Shown one piece after another: positions 15,148 through 21,177 of a stretch of DNA of 21,177 nt. The stretch is from Alphaproteobacteria bacterium. Lineage in GTDB: Bacteria; Pseudomonadota; Alphaproteobacteria; Rhodobacterales; Rhodobacteraceae. Positions within the stretch are counted from its first letter, which is position 1. Each line of letters opens with the position of its first letter. A program made the translations under genes and the position numbers. The notes below the pieces were generated by a model. It saw only the letters and a program-made list of their open reading frames with translations. It was not told the DNA's origin and ran no database searches. The stretch lies in assembly GCA_030428025.1 (NCBI GenBank), contig JAUIBJ010000006.1, positions 1 to 21,177 of the forward strand, given 5' to 3'.

Positions 15148-15777
15148 TCAGGCGAGGCGGACTTCGATGAGCGGGATCGCGGTGATCGAGCCCAGGCGTT
15201 CGAGATCGAGGGTGACGTCGAGCGTGTCAGCGTCAAAACGGACAGGCGTGTCGAATTCGAAGCCAGCCGTGACGGTGACGCCGGGATCGGGTGCCGCATC
15301 GAAACTGACGATGCCGGTGGTGACATCTGCCGACCAGCCAGTGAACTGCTCGGCCCCGTTCAGCGCCATGCGGATGGTGTCGGTGACCGGCTTCACGATG
15401 CGGCGCAGGTAGGTCTCGGGGCCGCTGCCATAGGCCTTGGTCAGCGCAAAGCTGGTGGCCGCACCATCGGCCACGCCGATCTGCTGGTCGAGTTCGGACA
15501 CTCTCACCGAGGGCAGGCAGGACTTGTAATCCGACCAGTCCTTGAACCGAAACGCCTGTAGCCTGCCCCGGCGGGCCTCGAAAAAGGCGACGACCCGGGC
15601 GAGATCATCGGCGCGGCGGATGCCATAGGCGACATCGAAGCGACGCCGGGACTGTGCCCAGGAGGCGTTCCTTTCCTCGAAGCCCGAAGCCAGTTCCACC
15701 ACCTGCGTGCGCCGTTCCGGGCCCCCGCGTGCCCCACGGCTGATGTCATCGGGGAAACGGTGTTCGCAGAAGGTCAT
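15148..15777 (-). CDS. DUF2460 distal tail protein (GTA gp12-like)
   Basis: 209 residues matching the DUF2460/TIGR02217 family, the distal tail protein of GTA-type tails. Features include the N-terminal FCEHRFPDDISRGARGGPERRTQVVELASG, quoted here by its ends FPDDISRGA and ERRTQVV, then RRRFDVAYGIR, DLARVVAFFEARRGRLQAFR and FKDWSDY. It would form the ring at the tube end that connects to the hub. ATG at 15777 has AGGGA about nine bases upstream. A 70-base gap (15778-15847) separates it from the tape measure gene. In GTAs the next gene is the DUF2163 hub; here about 6 kb of fibre genes and the heme-oxygenase-like gene intervene. Confidence 0.9.
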   Translation of the reverse strand: MTFCEHRFPDDISRGARGGPERRTQVVELASGFEERNASWAQSRRRFDVAYGIRRADDLARVVAFFEARRGRLQAFRFKDWSDYKSCLPSVRVSELDQQIGVADGAATSFALTKAYGSGPETYLRRIVKPVTDTIRMALNGAEQFTGWSADVTTGIVSFDAAPDPGVTVTAGFEFDTPVRFDADTLDVTLDLERLGSITAIPLIEVRLA

Positions 15778-15847
15778 ATCTTGATGTCCCTGGTCTGACA
15801 GCTCGCCACGCCCCGCGACTGCGGTGCGCGACGATAATCTGAAGTGG

Positions 15848-18331
15848 TCACATGCCCCGCCGCCCGAGCGCGACGGCGCGGGCGATGTCGCTGGCCACCT
15901 GCGTGCGTGATTGCCGGAAGCTCTCGGCGTCGCGGGTCTGGATGGTGACGTTGATCACCGGAGGCGCGTCCCGCCCTGCCGCGCCCGCGCCATAGGCGGC
16001 GGCTTCGCGGCGCGAGAGCACCCGCTCGCCGCGCTGAAGGATCGCAGGGACTTCGTCGGGCTTGAGACCGGCCCAGCCACCGTCATGCATTCGAGGCGCG
16101 GCGGCGAAAGCCATCGCCGAGACCATGCGCATGGGCGCTGGCCCACCAACAATGCCGCCCTGATGCAGGATGCCCGCGAAGAGACCACCGCCGCCGCCCA
16201 AGCCACCAAGAGCGCCCGAGAGCGCATTGGCGATCGGGCCGAGAATGAAGCGCCGCGCAGCGATCACCGCAAGATCGGCCAGGATCGAGGACACCAGACT
16301 TTTGAAGTCGAGCTTGCCGGTGGTGACGAAGGTCCGGAACGCGCTTTCTGCCGACTGAAACCCTGCGACCAGCGATTGACCGAGGCCTTTGCCGAGATCC
16401 ATCGCCTCGCGGGCATAGTCGGCGAGGCTTTGCGCCACAGCGCGCCAGCCGGTGGCGGCTTCCTCGGCGGCCTGCGTGGCAGCGCCTCCTGCCTGCCGGG
16501 TCGCGTCACCGGCTTGGCCGGCAGCGTCCGCGGTCTCGCCGAGCGCTGCCGTCGTTCGATCTGCGGCCGCGGTTGCCTCGTCCAGTGCGGCGCTACCCTC
16601 GGATCTTGCGGATGTGACAGCGGCCTTAAGAGCCTCCCAGGCGGTGCGTGGCCGGTTGGCGGCGTCTGACAGCATCCCTGCGGCTTCGGAATAGCCATCC
16701 GCCCGACCGCGCGCTGCCTCGGCCATGCCGCCGAAGAGATTGGGCGCCTCGACGTATGATCGCCCCATCGCCGCGCGAAACGCCTCTGCGGCGGCAGTGC
16801 CGGTCGCAGTTGCCGCCCCAGCATAGGGGTTCTCGAGGCCGCCCAGGTCGACAGGATCGAGCGTGCCGATGCGGGCGCCACCTTCGCCGACGGCCCAATC
16901 CGGCAACAGGGCAAGGGCGCTGTTCAACCCTTCGATGAACCGGTTGATCCGGCGGACGACGGCATTCAGCATGGCCTCGACGCCGTCGATCAGCCCGTTC
17001 GCCGCCTGGTAGGCGAAATCCCCGATTGTCTGGGGCAGCGCACCCCAAATCGCGACCACGGCGTCAAAGCCCCCCTGAAACGCCCCGATCGTGCCATTGG
17101 CCCAGCCGGTCACGGCTTCCGTCGTGCTCTGCAGCCCGTCATAGATCGCGGCCTGCGTGCGGGCCCAGCCCGCCTCCACGCGCGCCCAAGCGGCGGAAGC
17201 GGAGAGGGAAAGCCGGTCCCAGGCTTCAGCGGCCACTTGGCCCAGAAGGCTCAAGGCATTGCCGGCTCCGCCGACACCGCTGACAAGCCGGGTGAACTGA
17301 TAGAACAACTCGCCCGCGCCGACGATCAGCGCCCCGATCCCGGTGCGGATCAAGGCTCCGCGGAGAAACACAAGCGCAGTAGCCAGCCCCCGGACCGACA
17401 GCGCCGCGGCCGCCATGCCGGCCACCCAGCGCCCGGCGAGGAAGCCCGCGAAGGTGGCGGCATAGGTGCCAAGGCGGGCCAGATTTTCGAGCACGGCTGT
17501 GAAGGCGCGGTTGATCGGGCCGCCAGTCTCTGCCAAGCGCAGGAAGGCTTCCGCCATTCCCGTTACTGCAGGCGCCAGCGTCGCCCCGATCTGCACCCGC
17601 ATCCCTTGAAACACCTGGCCCACGCCGATGAGCGCGATCTCGGTGCGCCGCAGCGCGGACAGCGCCTCGCGGTCGAGGACCGTACCAAAGCCGGCCGCCC
17701 GCTCGCCGAGGCGCGTCATCTCGGCCCCGCCATTTTGCAAAAGCGGGATGAGCCGCGTCGCATCCGAGGCCATGGCCTCGAGATAGAAGGTCATCTCCTG
17801 CTGGGAGAGGCCGGCGCGCTCGAGCGAGGTGACGTAAAGCTGCAGGGCCTCCGGGCCGGCGAGGCGCGCGAATTGTTCTGCCGTGACACCGACGCGCGGC
17901 GCGATGTTCTCGAAGAAATCCGCCATCGGGCCGCCGCCCGTCTGCAGGAAATCCCCGACCCGGTCGTTCACATCCTTCAGGATATCGGCGAGCTTCTCTT
18001 GCTCGATCCCGACCGTGGCCGAGGCGGCCGACCAGCGCTGGAAGACCTCCGGCGTCGCATTGGCCACCTGCGCGAACTGCTGGATCTGCGCGGCACTCTG
18101 CGCTGTCGTCCGCACGATGACGCCCAAGGCGGCGGTGGTTGCGGCAGCTGCCGCGCCCATGGCAACGCCGACGCGCCGCGCGAAACCCGCAAGCCGCGTG
18201 TTGGCCGCCTCCATCTCGCGCGACAGCCGTCCAAAGCCCCGCGCGCCGGCGTCGCCGACACCTTCGAGTTCGGCCCGGACCTGCCTTCCGCCCACGGCCG
18301 CAAGGCGGACGCTGACGCGTTTCTCTGCCAT
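15848..18331 (-). CDS. tail tape measure protein (lambda-type C-terminus)
   Basis: 827 residues, Ala/Gly-rich and largely helical. Start chosen at ATG 18331 (MAEKRVSVRLAAVGG) with AAAGG upstream; the 12-residue extension to 18367 would run into an intergenic hairpin. The N-terminal 70 residues show the usual tape-measure region (FGRLSREMEAANTRLAGF). Residues about 230-420 carry hydrophobic helices. The C-terminus from about 672 resembles the lambda gpH C-terminal domain: GKLDFKSLVSSILADLAVIA, ILGPIANALSG, then HQGGIVGG and LKPDEVPAILQRGERVLSRR. It sets tail length and may be ejected ahead of DNA or cargo. At roughly 1.5 angstrom per residue it implies a tail near 120 nm, much longer than the short R. 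capsulatus GTA tail. Confidence 0.92.
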   Translation of the reverse strand: MAEKRVSVRLAAVGGRQVRAELEGVGDAGARGFGRLSREMEAANTRLAGFARRVGVAMGAAAAATTAALGVIVRTTAQSAAQIQQFAQVANATPEVFQRWSAASATVGIEQEKLADILKDVNDRVGDFLQTGGGPMADFFENIAPRVGVTAEQFARLAGPEALQLYVTSLERAGLSQQEMTFYLEAMASDATRLIPLLQNGGAEMTRLGERAAGFGTVLDREALSALRRTEIALIGVGQVFQGMRVQIGATLAPAVTGMAEAFLRLAETGGPINRAFTAVLENLARLGTYAATFAGFLAGRWVAGMAAAALSVRGLATALVFLRGALIRTGIGALIVGAGELFYQFTRLVSGVGGAGNALSLLGQVAAEAWDRLSLSASAAWARVEAGWARTQAAIYDGLQSTTEAVTGWANGTIGAFQGGFDAVVAIWGALPQTIGDFAYQAANGLIDGVEAMLNAVVRRINRFIEGLNSALALLPDWAVGEGGARIGTLDPVDLGGLENPYAGAATATGTAAAEAFRAAMGRSYVEAPNLFGGMAEAARGRADGYSEAAGMLSDAANRPRTAWEALKAAVTSARSEGSAALDEATAAADRTTAALGETADAAGQAGDATRQAGGAATQAAEEAATGWRAVAQSLADYAREAMDLGKGLGQSLVAGFQSAESAFRTFVTTGKLDFKSLVSSILADLAVIAARRFILGPIANALSGALGGLGGGGGLFAGILHQGGIVGGPAPMRMVSAMAFAAAPRMHDGGWAGLKPDEVPAILQRGERVLSRREAAAYGAGAAGRDAPPVINVTIQTRDAESFRQSRTQVASDIARAVALGRRGM

Positions 18332-18365
18332 GGGTCGGAGCCTTTCGCGGAAAACATCGTGAAAC

Positions 18366-18390
18366 ACCTCGTTCGGATAGCGAACGAGGT
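18366..18390 (-). promoter_or_regulatory. intercistronic hairpin before the tape measure gene
   Basis: ACCTCGTTCG (18366-18375) and CGAACGAGGT (18381-18390) form a perfect ten-pair stem with a five-base loop. It starts at the last base of the gpGT stop codon and ends 34 bases before the tape measure ATG. No T run follows on the minus strand, so it is not a standard terminator. It may mark an RNA processing or stability site or damp ribosome run-through. Its function is unknown. Confidence 0.55.
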
Positions 18391-19087
18391 CAGGCGGAGG
18401 CGCTGATCACTGATCGCGCTTCTTCATTCAGCTTGCGCACCATCACCGCTTCGATGGGCGGCAGCAGTTCAGCCACTGCCAGAGGCGGGATGCCCAGTGC
18501 CGCGGCGAGGGCCAACGCGGCGCTCATATCCCAGCCAATGACGATGGCACCCTGTGCGCCTGCGACCAGCCGGAGTTGCCCCCCGAGGCGCTGCACGAGA
18601 TCCCAGACCGCGATGCCTTCGCGGGTCAGCGGGCGGTTTTGCCGCGCCGGGCAGTCTTCGCAGCTGCTCGCGCAGGCGGTGCAGTAGCGATCGCCCCCGC
18701 CGAAGACCCAATCGGCAAGGGCGGTGAGACGTTTTTTTCTGCGTCCAGCAGCAGACCCTTCGAGACATAGATCCTCTGGAAGGCCTCGAAGACCGGCCAG
18801 ATATCCAGCAGCGCGTCGATTGCGGCGGGGCTCACCGGCACGAGTTGGCCTTCGGCATCGCCGACGCCCTCCCAATCGAGGATGGCTTGCCGCGCCAGCG
18901 CCTTGGCCATGGTCAGCGCCAAGGCTTCGGTGGCAATCGCATCCTCGCCTTCCGCCGTGGCGATATCCAGCGCCGGATCTGCACGGGCCGCGACCATCAG
19001 CGCAGTCGTCAGGGGGCGCAGCTGGACGCGCAGGCCTGGGATCAGCTCGACCCAGCGGGACTCATTGGTGAGATCCAGTGTCAGCAT
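18390..19087 (-). CDS. gpGT-like tail assembly chaperone, made by -1 frameshift
   Basis: Fusion of the first 119 codons of the gpG-like gene with 113 codons of the overlapping -1 frame, giving about 232 residues. The second frame (18731 down to 18390) has no convincing start of its own; upstream of the slip site it is arginine-rich shadow sequence. The extension begins RLTALADWVFGGGD and contains CTACASSCEDC, four cysteines in eleven residues, then a helical segment ending RKLNEEARSVISASA. In lambda and most long-tailed phages the gpG:gpGT ratio set by frameshifting is needed for tail assembly around the tape measure. Gene position between tube and tape measure is exactly as expected. The Cys cluster suggests metal binding. 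Confidence 0.82.
18626..19087 (-). CDS. gpG-like tail assembly chaperone
   Basis: 153-residue unshifted product. ATG 19087 lies two bases after the tail tube stop; a longer frame reaching 19291 overlaps the tube gene and is rejected. The protein starts MLTLDLTNESRWVELIPGLR, is helical in the middle (ALALTMAKALARQAILDW, then IDALLDIWPVFEAFQRIYVS) and ends in an Ala/Arg-rich tail after the slip site. The length is close to lambda gpG (about 140). It would bind the tape measure protein and recruit tube subunits, and is absent from the finished tail. Confidence 0.82.
   Translation of the reverse strand: MLTLDLTNESRWVELIPGLRVQLRPLTTALMVAARADPALDIATAEGEDAIATEALALTMAKALARQAILDWEGVGDAEGQLVPVSPAAIDALLDIWPVFEAFQRIYVSKGLLLDAEKNVSPPLPIGSSAGAIATAPPARAAAKTARRGKTAR
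18692..18737 (-). promoter_or_regulatory. programmed -1 ribosomal frameshift site
   Basis: The minus strand reads A AAA AAC (18737-18731) with codons AAA and AAC in the gpG frame, the canonical X XXY YYZ slippery heptamer. After a seven-base spacer (18730-18724) a 12-pair stem follows: CGCCCTTGCCGA (18723-18712) with TCGGCGGGGGCG (18703-18692), two G-U pairs, eight-base loop. Slippage by -1 joins gpG codon 119 directly to CGT CTC ACC in the T frame. Confidence 0.9.
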
Positions 19088-19089
19088 CT

Positions 19090-20034
19090 TCAATACGCCT
19101 CCACCGCGTTCACCAGCGTGACCCGGCACATATGACCCGCCGTGGCATCCTTGGCGGCCTGCCAGTCGAAACTCGCCTGAATGCCCTGCGGCCCGGCGAT
19201 CTCGACCCGTGGCCTGGGCAGATAGACTGCCGGCACCTCGACCGTCAGGCTTTCGCCCGAGGGCAGCGCATAGCCGAAGCTCAGCGCACAAGCCTCGCCC
19301 GCGATCGCCTGGTCGATCAGCACCTGATCGGCAAATCGCACCTCCAACCGGCCGGTCAGCGCCGCCATGCCAGGATCGGCGCCTTCGATGCGCCCATCGT
19401 TGCGGATGGTCTCGATCCGGTCGATGCCATTGGCATAGGTGATCTCGGCCGAGACGATATTGCCGAGCGGCTGGCCATTACGCGTGATCGCCCCGTGAAA
19501 ATGGCCGAACCTCTGAAACGCTGGCACCTCAGGCGTGCCGATCATCGAAGCCGCGGCGACGCTTTCGCCCTGCGCAATCAGTCGGGCGGTCGCCGTCAGC
19601 AACCCCGAGCGCGCCATTTGCCAGCTGAGTTGGTCCAGCACGCAGCCCGTGGCCAGCGCATAGCGCGGCACTTCCGGCATGGCCGTCTCAATGGCGAGCG
19701 AGGGCAGATCCCAGCCGCCCGAGGTGAACGCATGGGTGAACGGACCCGGGTCGAGCCCTGTGGTCACAGGCTCGCCAAAGGCTGCCTTCAGCCAGACCCC
19801 GAACCCTACCGTGTCGATCGGCACGACCACATCGCCATCAGCGGTGACCGCATCGGCCAGCGGCGCCTGCGGATCGCGGCCATAGCCCAGAAGTTCTGAC
19901 GCCAGGAGCGGCTGTTCAGCGCCGAGCGTGCTGCTGACAAAGGGCATCTGCTGCCAACCCGCCTCGGGCGCAGTGCCGTAGATCGTCTCAAAGGCAAGCG
20001 CCAGCCTTGCCCGGGCGCCATGCGCTCGTGCCAT
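19090..20034 (-). CDS. major tail tube protein
   Basis: 314 residues resembling the Phage_tube_2 family of siphovirus tail tube proteins: MARAHGARARLALAFETIYG at the N-terminus, WQQMPFVSSTLGAEQPLLAS, then PFTHAFTSGGWDLPSLAIE, the recurring PFTHxFxSG motif, and beta-rich segments to the end (RFADQVLIDQAIAGEACALS). Subunits stack as hexameric rings around the tape measure to form the tube. ATG 20034 has GGAG eight bases upstream and lies 27 bases after the terminator-like gene. Length is near the usual 300-320 of this group. Confidence 0.88.
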   Translation of the reverse strand: MARAHGARARLALAFETIYGTAPEAGWQQMPFVSSTLGAEQPLLASELLGYGRDPQAPLADAVTADGDVVVPIDTVGFGVWLKAAFGEPVTTGLDPGPFTHAFTSGGWDLPSLAIETAMPEVPRYALATGCVLDQLSWQMARSGLLTATARLIAQGESVAAASMIGTPEVPAFQRFGHFHGAITRNGQPLGNIVSAEITYANGIDRIETIRNDGRIEGADPGMAALTGRLEVRFADQVLIDQAIAGEACALSFGYALPSGESLTVEVPAVYLPRPRVEIAGPQGIQASFDWQAAKDATAGHMCRVTLVNAVEAY

Positions 20035-20061
20035 TGTATCGTCTCCAATTCTTGTGTGGGC

Positions 20062-20481
20062 TCAGGCCAAGGGATCGGCCGTGGAATAATGCAGCACCAC
20101 CGGGATAACGGCCGCCTTCAGGCTGGCGGCGCCCTCGACCGGCAGATCGACCGCGCGCGGCGCCTCGGCCTCGATCCAGTCGCAGAGGCCGCCCAATGTG
20201 CGGTCGGCGGCAAGGGCCGTGCCGATGCTGGCGGTAAGCGTGTCGAATGCGTCATCACGCTCAGCACCCTGTATCACTGCCTCGATCTCGGCCCGGTGCT
20301 GGTAGTGGTAGCGCAGTGGCGATAGCGTGACCTCAGGCTCACCCGGTTCACCGTCCCGCAGGATCAGCAGGCCAGCAGCTGGCACGCGTTCGGGCAGAAC
20401 CTCGCCGCGCAGGGCAGTCGCAGGCAGCGCCGAAAGCCGCGCGTGCAGCGCGGTGAGAATGGTTTCGCGGGGTGTGGGCAT
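20062..20481 (-). CDS. tail terminator-like protein
   Basis: 139 residues. The pattern MPTPRETILTALHARLSALP, a central strand region (AAGLLILRDGEPGEPEVTLS, RYHYQHRAEIEAVIQG), a helix (AFDTLTASIGTALAADRTLG) and a final strand is typical of phage tail terminator / minor tail U-like proteins encoded just before the tube gene. It would cap the tail and provide the joint to a head. The ATG at 20481 is preceded by only a weak ribosome site. It is the first gene of the block; immediately upstream is a divergent non-phage gene, so the expected head-tail connector genes are missing. Confidence 0.7.
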   Translation of the reverse strand: MPTPRETILTALHARLSALPATALRGEVLPERVPAAGLLILRDGEPGEPEVTLSPLRYHYQHRAEIEAVIQGAERDDAFDTLTASIGTALAADRTLGGLCDWIEAEAPRAVDLPVEGAASLKAAVIPVVLHYSTADPLA

Positions 20482-20509
20482 TGGGACGAATATCCGTCTA
20501 TTCTATGCT
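20481..20509 (+). promoter_or_regulatory. candidate promoter for the rightward gene
   Basis: TTGGGA (20481-20486) and TATGCT (20504-20509) are 17 bases apart, each matching four of six bases of the sigma-70 consensus. GGAGG at 20523-20527 and TTG at 20532 follow at sensible distances. The match is modest. Confidence 0.35.
20485..20498. promoter_or_regulatory. near-palindrome in the divergent intergenic region
   Basis: GACGAATATCCGTC is a 14-base palindrome with one mismatched pair. It sits four bases before the leftward terminator-like gene start and between the proposed -35 and -10 of the rightward gene, so a bound repressor could affect both. It is short enough to be chance. Confidence 0.25.
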
Positions 20510-20531
20510 CAGCTTTACAGTTGGAGGTAAC

Positions 20532-20978
20532 TTGTCCGCACCGACTTCAATCGTCCGCCACTGGTCACAGCTCGATGGCAGCATTCATCCCCTGGATGCA
20601 CACGTGTTTGCTGGCAACATGCACAGTTTCAACCTCGACTACCCGCCGCCTGCCTTTATCGGCGATATCATTAACGCCCCCGTAATTCTGCTAGAGGCCA
20701 ACGGGGGCTATGATCCTGTCGTGACGCCGACAGAGTTCGCAGCGCCCGACGCGGTTGATCGCTACCTTGATCTCCTCCGAAACCCACGTGCTGTGCATCC
20801 GGGTCAGATCGCACCCTATTATGGCGCGCGAAATTACGCAGATCTGATCGCAGCGGGCCAAATGGCGCTCGTCAATGCGGTGGCTTACCGCTCCACATCT
20901 ATCTCGCGCGAACCCGATAATCGCCGTGTGGCCGAAAAGCTTCCGTCTACCGCGGCAGGGCAATCGCTTTTGGCCTAA
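20532..20978 (+). pseudogene. gene of unknown function truncated by an ISAs1 element
   Basis: The start is taken as TTG 20532 because GGAGG lies five bases upstream; ATG 20505 is in frame but would overlap the proposed promoter. About 141 codons of natural-looking protein (SIHPLDAHVFAGNMHSFNLD, NAPVILLEANGGYDPV, then APYYGARNYADLIAAGQMAL and VAYRSTSI) continue to about 20955. The last seven codons lie inside what looks like the terminal repeat of the IS. The segment NAPVILLEANGGYDP resembles the N-terminal part of some uncharacterised proteins with a uracil-DNA-glycosylase-like fold; this is weak. The gene is divergent from the tail block and may be chromosomal or phage cargo. It ends by convergent overlap with the transposase. 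Confidence 0.6.
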
Positions 20979-21177
20979 GTTGTTGAGATATTGGTGAGAA
21001 GTTTGCGTAGAAAGGCTTCGTCCCAGCCTGCCCTTTTGAGTTTGAGGGACAGTGACGTTTTGGAAGTGTCGCGGCGGACCACGTCGAGGGCGCGGCGCCG
21101 CAGCACGGCGATGTTGCCAGGCCCATTGTCTTTGCGGTTGCGCGCGGCGTCTTCGCGAAACGACACGTCGAGTTGCC
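20956..21177 (-). mobile_element. ISAs1-family insertion sequence, 3' end (partial)
   Basis: The element contains the transposase C-terminus and, just beyond its stop, CAGGGCAATCGCTTTTGGCC (20956-20975). ISAs1-family ends usually begin CAGGG, so I place the outer boundary at 20956. The other end and any target duplication lie outside the window. Confidence 0.65.
20975..21177 (-). CDS. ISAs1-family transposase, C-terminal part (runs off right edge)
   Basis: Open from the right edge to a TAG at 20977-20975, 67 residues visible. The sequence QLDVSFREDAARNRKDN then NIAVLRRRALDVVRRDTSK and SLSLKLKRAGWDEAFLRKLL is the characteristic ISAs1-family C-terminus, lying just after the catalytic glutamate region. 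The catalytic residues themselves are outside. It is transcribed leftward, towards the truncated gene, and overlaps that gene's reading frame by three bases. Confidence 0.9.
   Translation of the reverse strand, partial: QLDVSFREDAARNRKDNGPGNIAVLRRRALDVVRRDTSKTSLSLKLKRAGWDEAFLRKLLTNISTT

Noticed and set aside
17237..18406. 389-codon plus-strand frame opposite the tape measure gene
   Set aside because: Low-complexity Arg/Ala/Gly composition and complete overlap with the tape measure gene.
18390..18875. Separate 161-codon gene overlapping the chaperone gene
   Set aside because: The part upstream of 18737 is arginine/glycine-rich shadow sequence; the real reading is the -1 frameshift extension of gpG.
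1..21177. Search by eye for tRNA genes, phage attachment-site repeats and an integrase
   Set aside because: No cloverleaf-like sequence, no convincing direct repeat at the two block edges and no integrase frame were seen; edges are IS ends and gene fragments.

Overview
High G+C coding sequence, with nearly every product resembling Rhodobacterales phage or gene-transfer-agent (GTA) proteins, points to an alphaproteobacterium of the Rhodobacter/Roseobacter/Paracoccus group. This is inferred from protein resemblance only. About 19.3 kb of the 21.2 kb is one leftward (minus-strand) block of siphovirus-type tail and lysis genes. It is flanked on both sides by insertion-sequence (IS) ends and broken chromosomal genes.

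Left flank (1-1134): the N-terminal part of an IS1634/IS4-type transposase runs off the left edge. Next come the last third of a plus-strand glucose-1-phosphate thymidylyltransferase gene (rfbA/rmlA) and a ribosome-binding site with a few codons of what was probably the next sugar-pathway gene. The lysis genes begin there.

Tail/lysis block, in transcription order (right to left): tail terminator-like protein (20481-20062); tail tube (20034-19090); tail assembly chaperone gpG and its -1 frameshift product gpGT (19087-18390); lambda-type tape measure (18331-15848); DUF2460 distal tail protein (15777-15148); a fibre module of beta-helix protein, small beta protein, BspA/DUF285 repeat protein and 82-aa protein (15124-9448); an intrinsic terminator; a heme-oxygenase-like protein (9315-8761); DUF2163 hub (8764-7877); NlpC/P60 peptidase (7880-7386); GTA-type 'megatron' tip protein (7383-3415); DUF2793 protein (3400-2657); small membrane protein (2660-2346); a second terminator; M15 endolysin (2232-1552); and overlapping Rz/Rz1-like spanins (1552-1135). 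Many neighbours share ATGA or TGATG stop/start overlaps, so the block behaves as a translationally coupled operon.

Right flank (20482-21177): the tail terminator gene is preceded, after 50 bp, by a divergent plus-strand gene of unknown function whose 3' end is cut by an ISAs1-family element running off the right edge.

No head, portal, terminase, integrase or replication gene is present, although the tail and lysis genes look intact. The block is either a prophage remnant or a headless, F-type tailocin-like particle. Other notable points are a textbook -1 frameshift signal, a heme-oxygenase-like gene coupled to the hub gene inside the tail operon, a three-unit super-period in the adhesin repeats, and apparent loss of both expected catalytic glutamates in the tip-protein TIM barrel.
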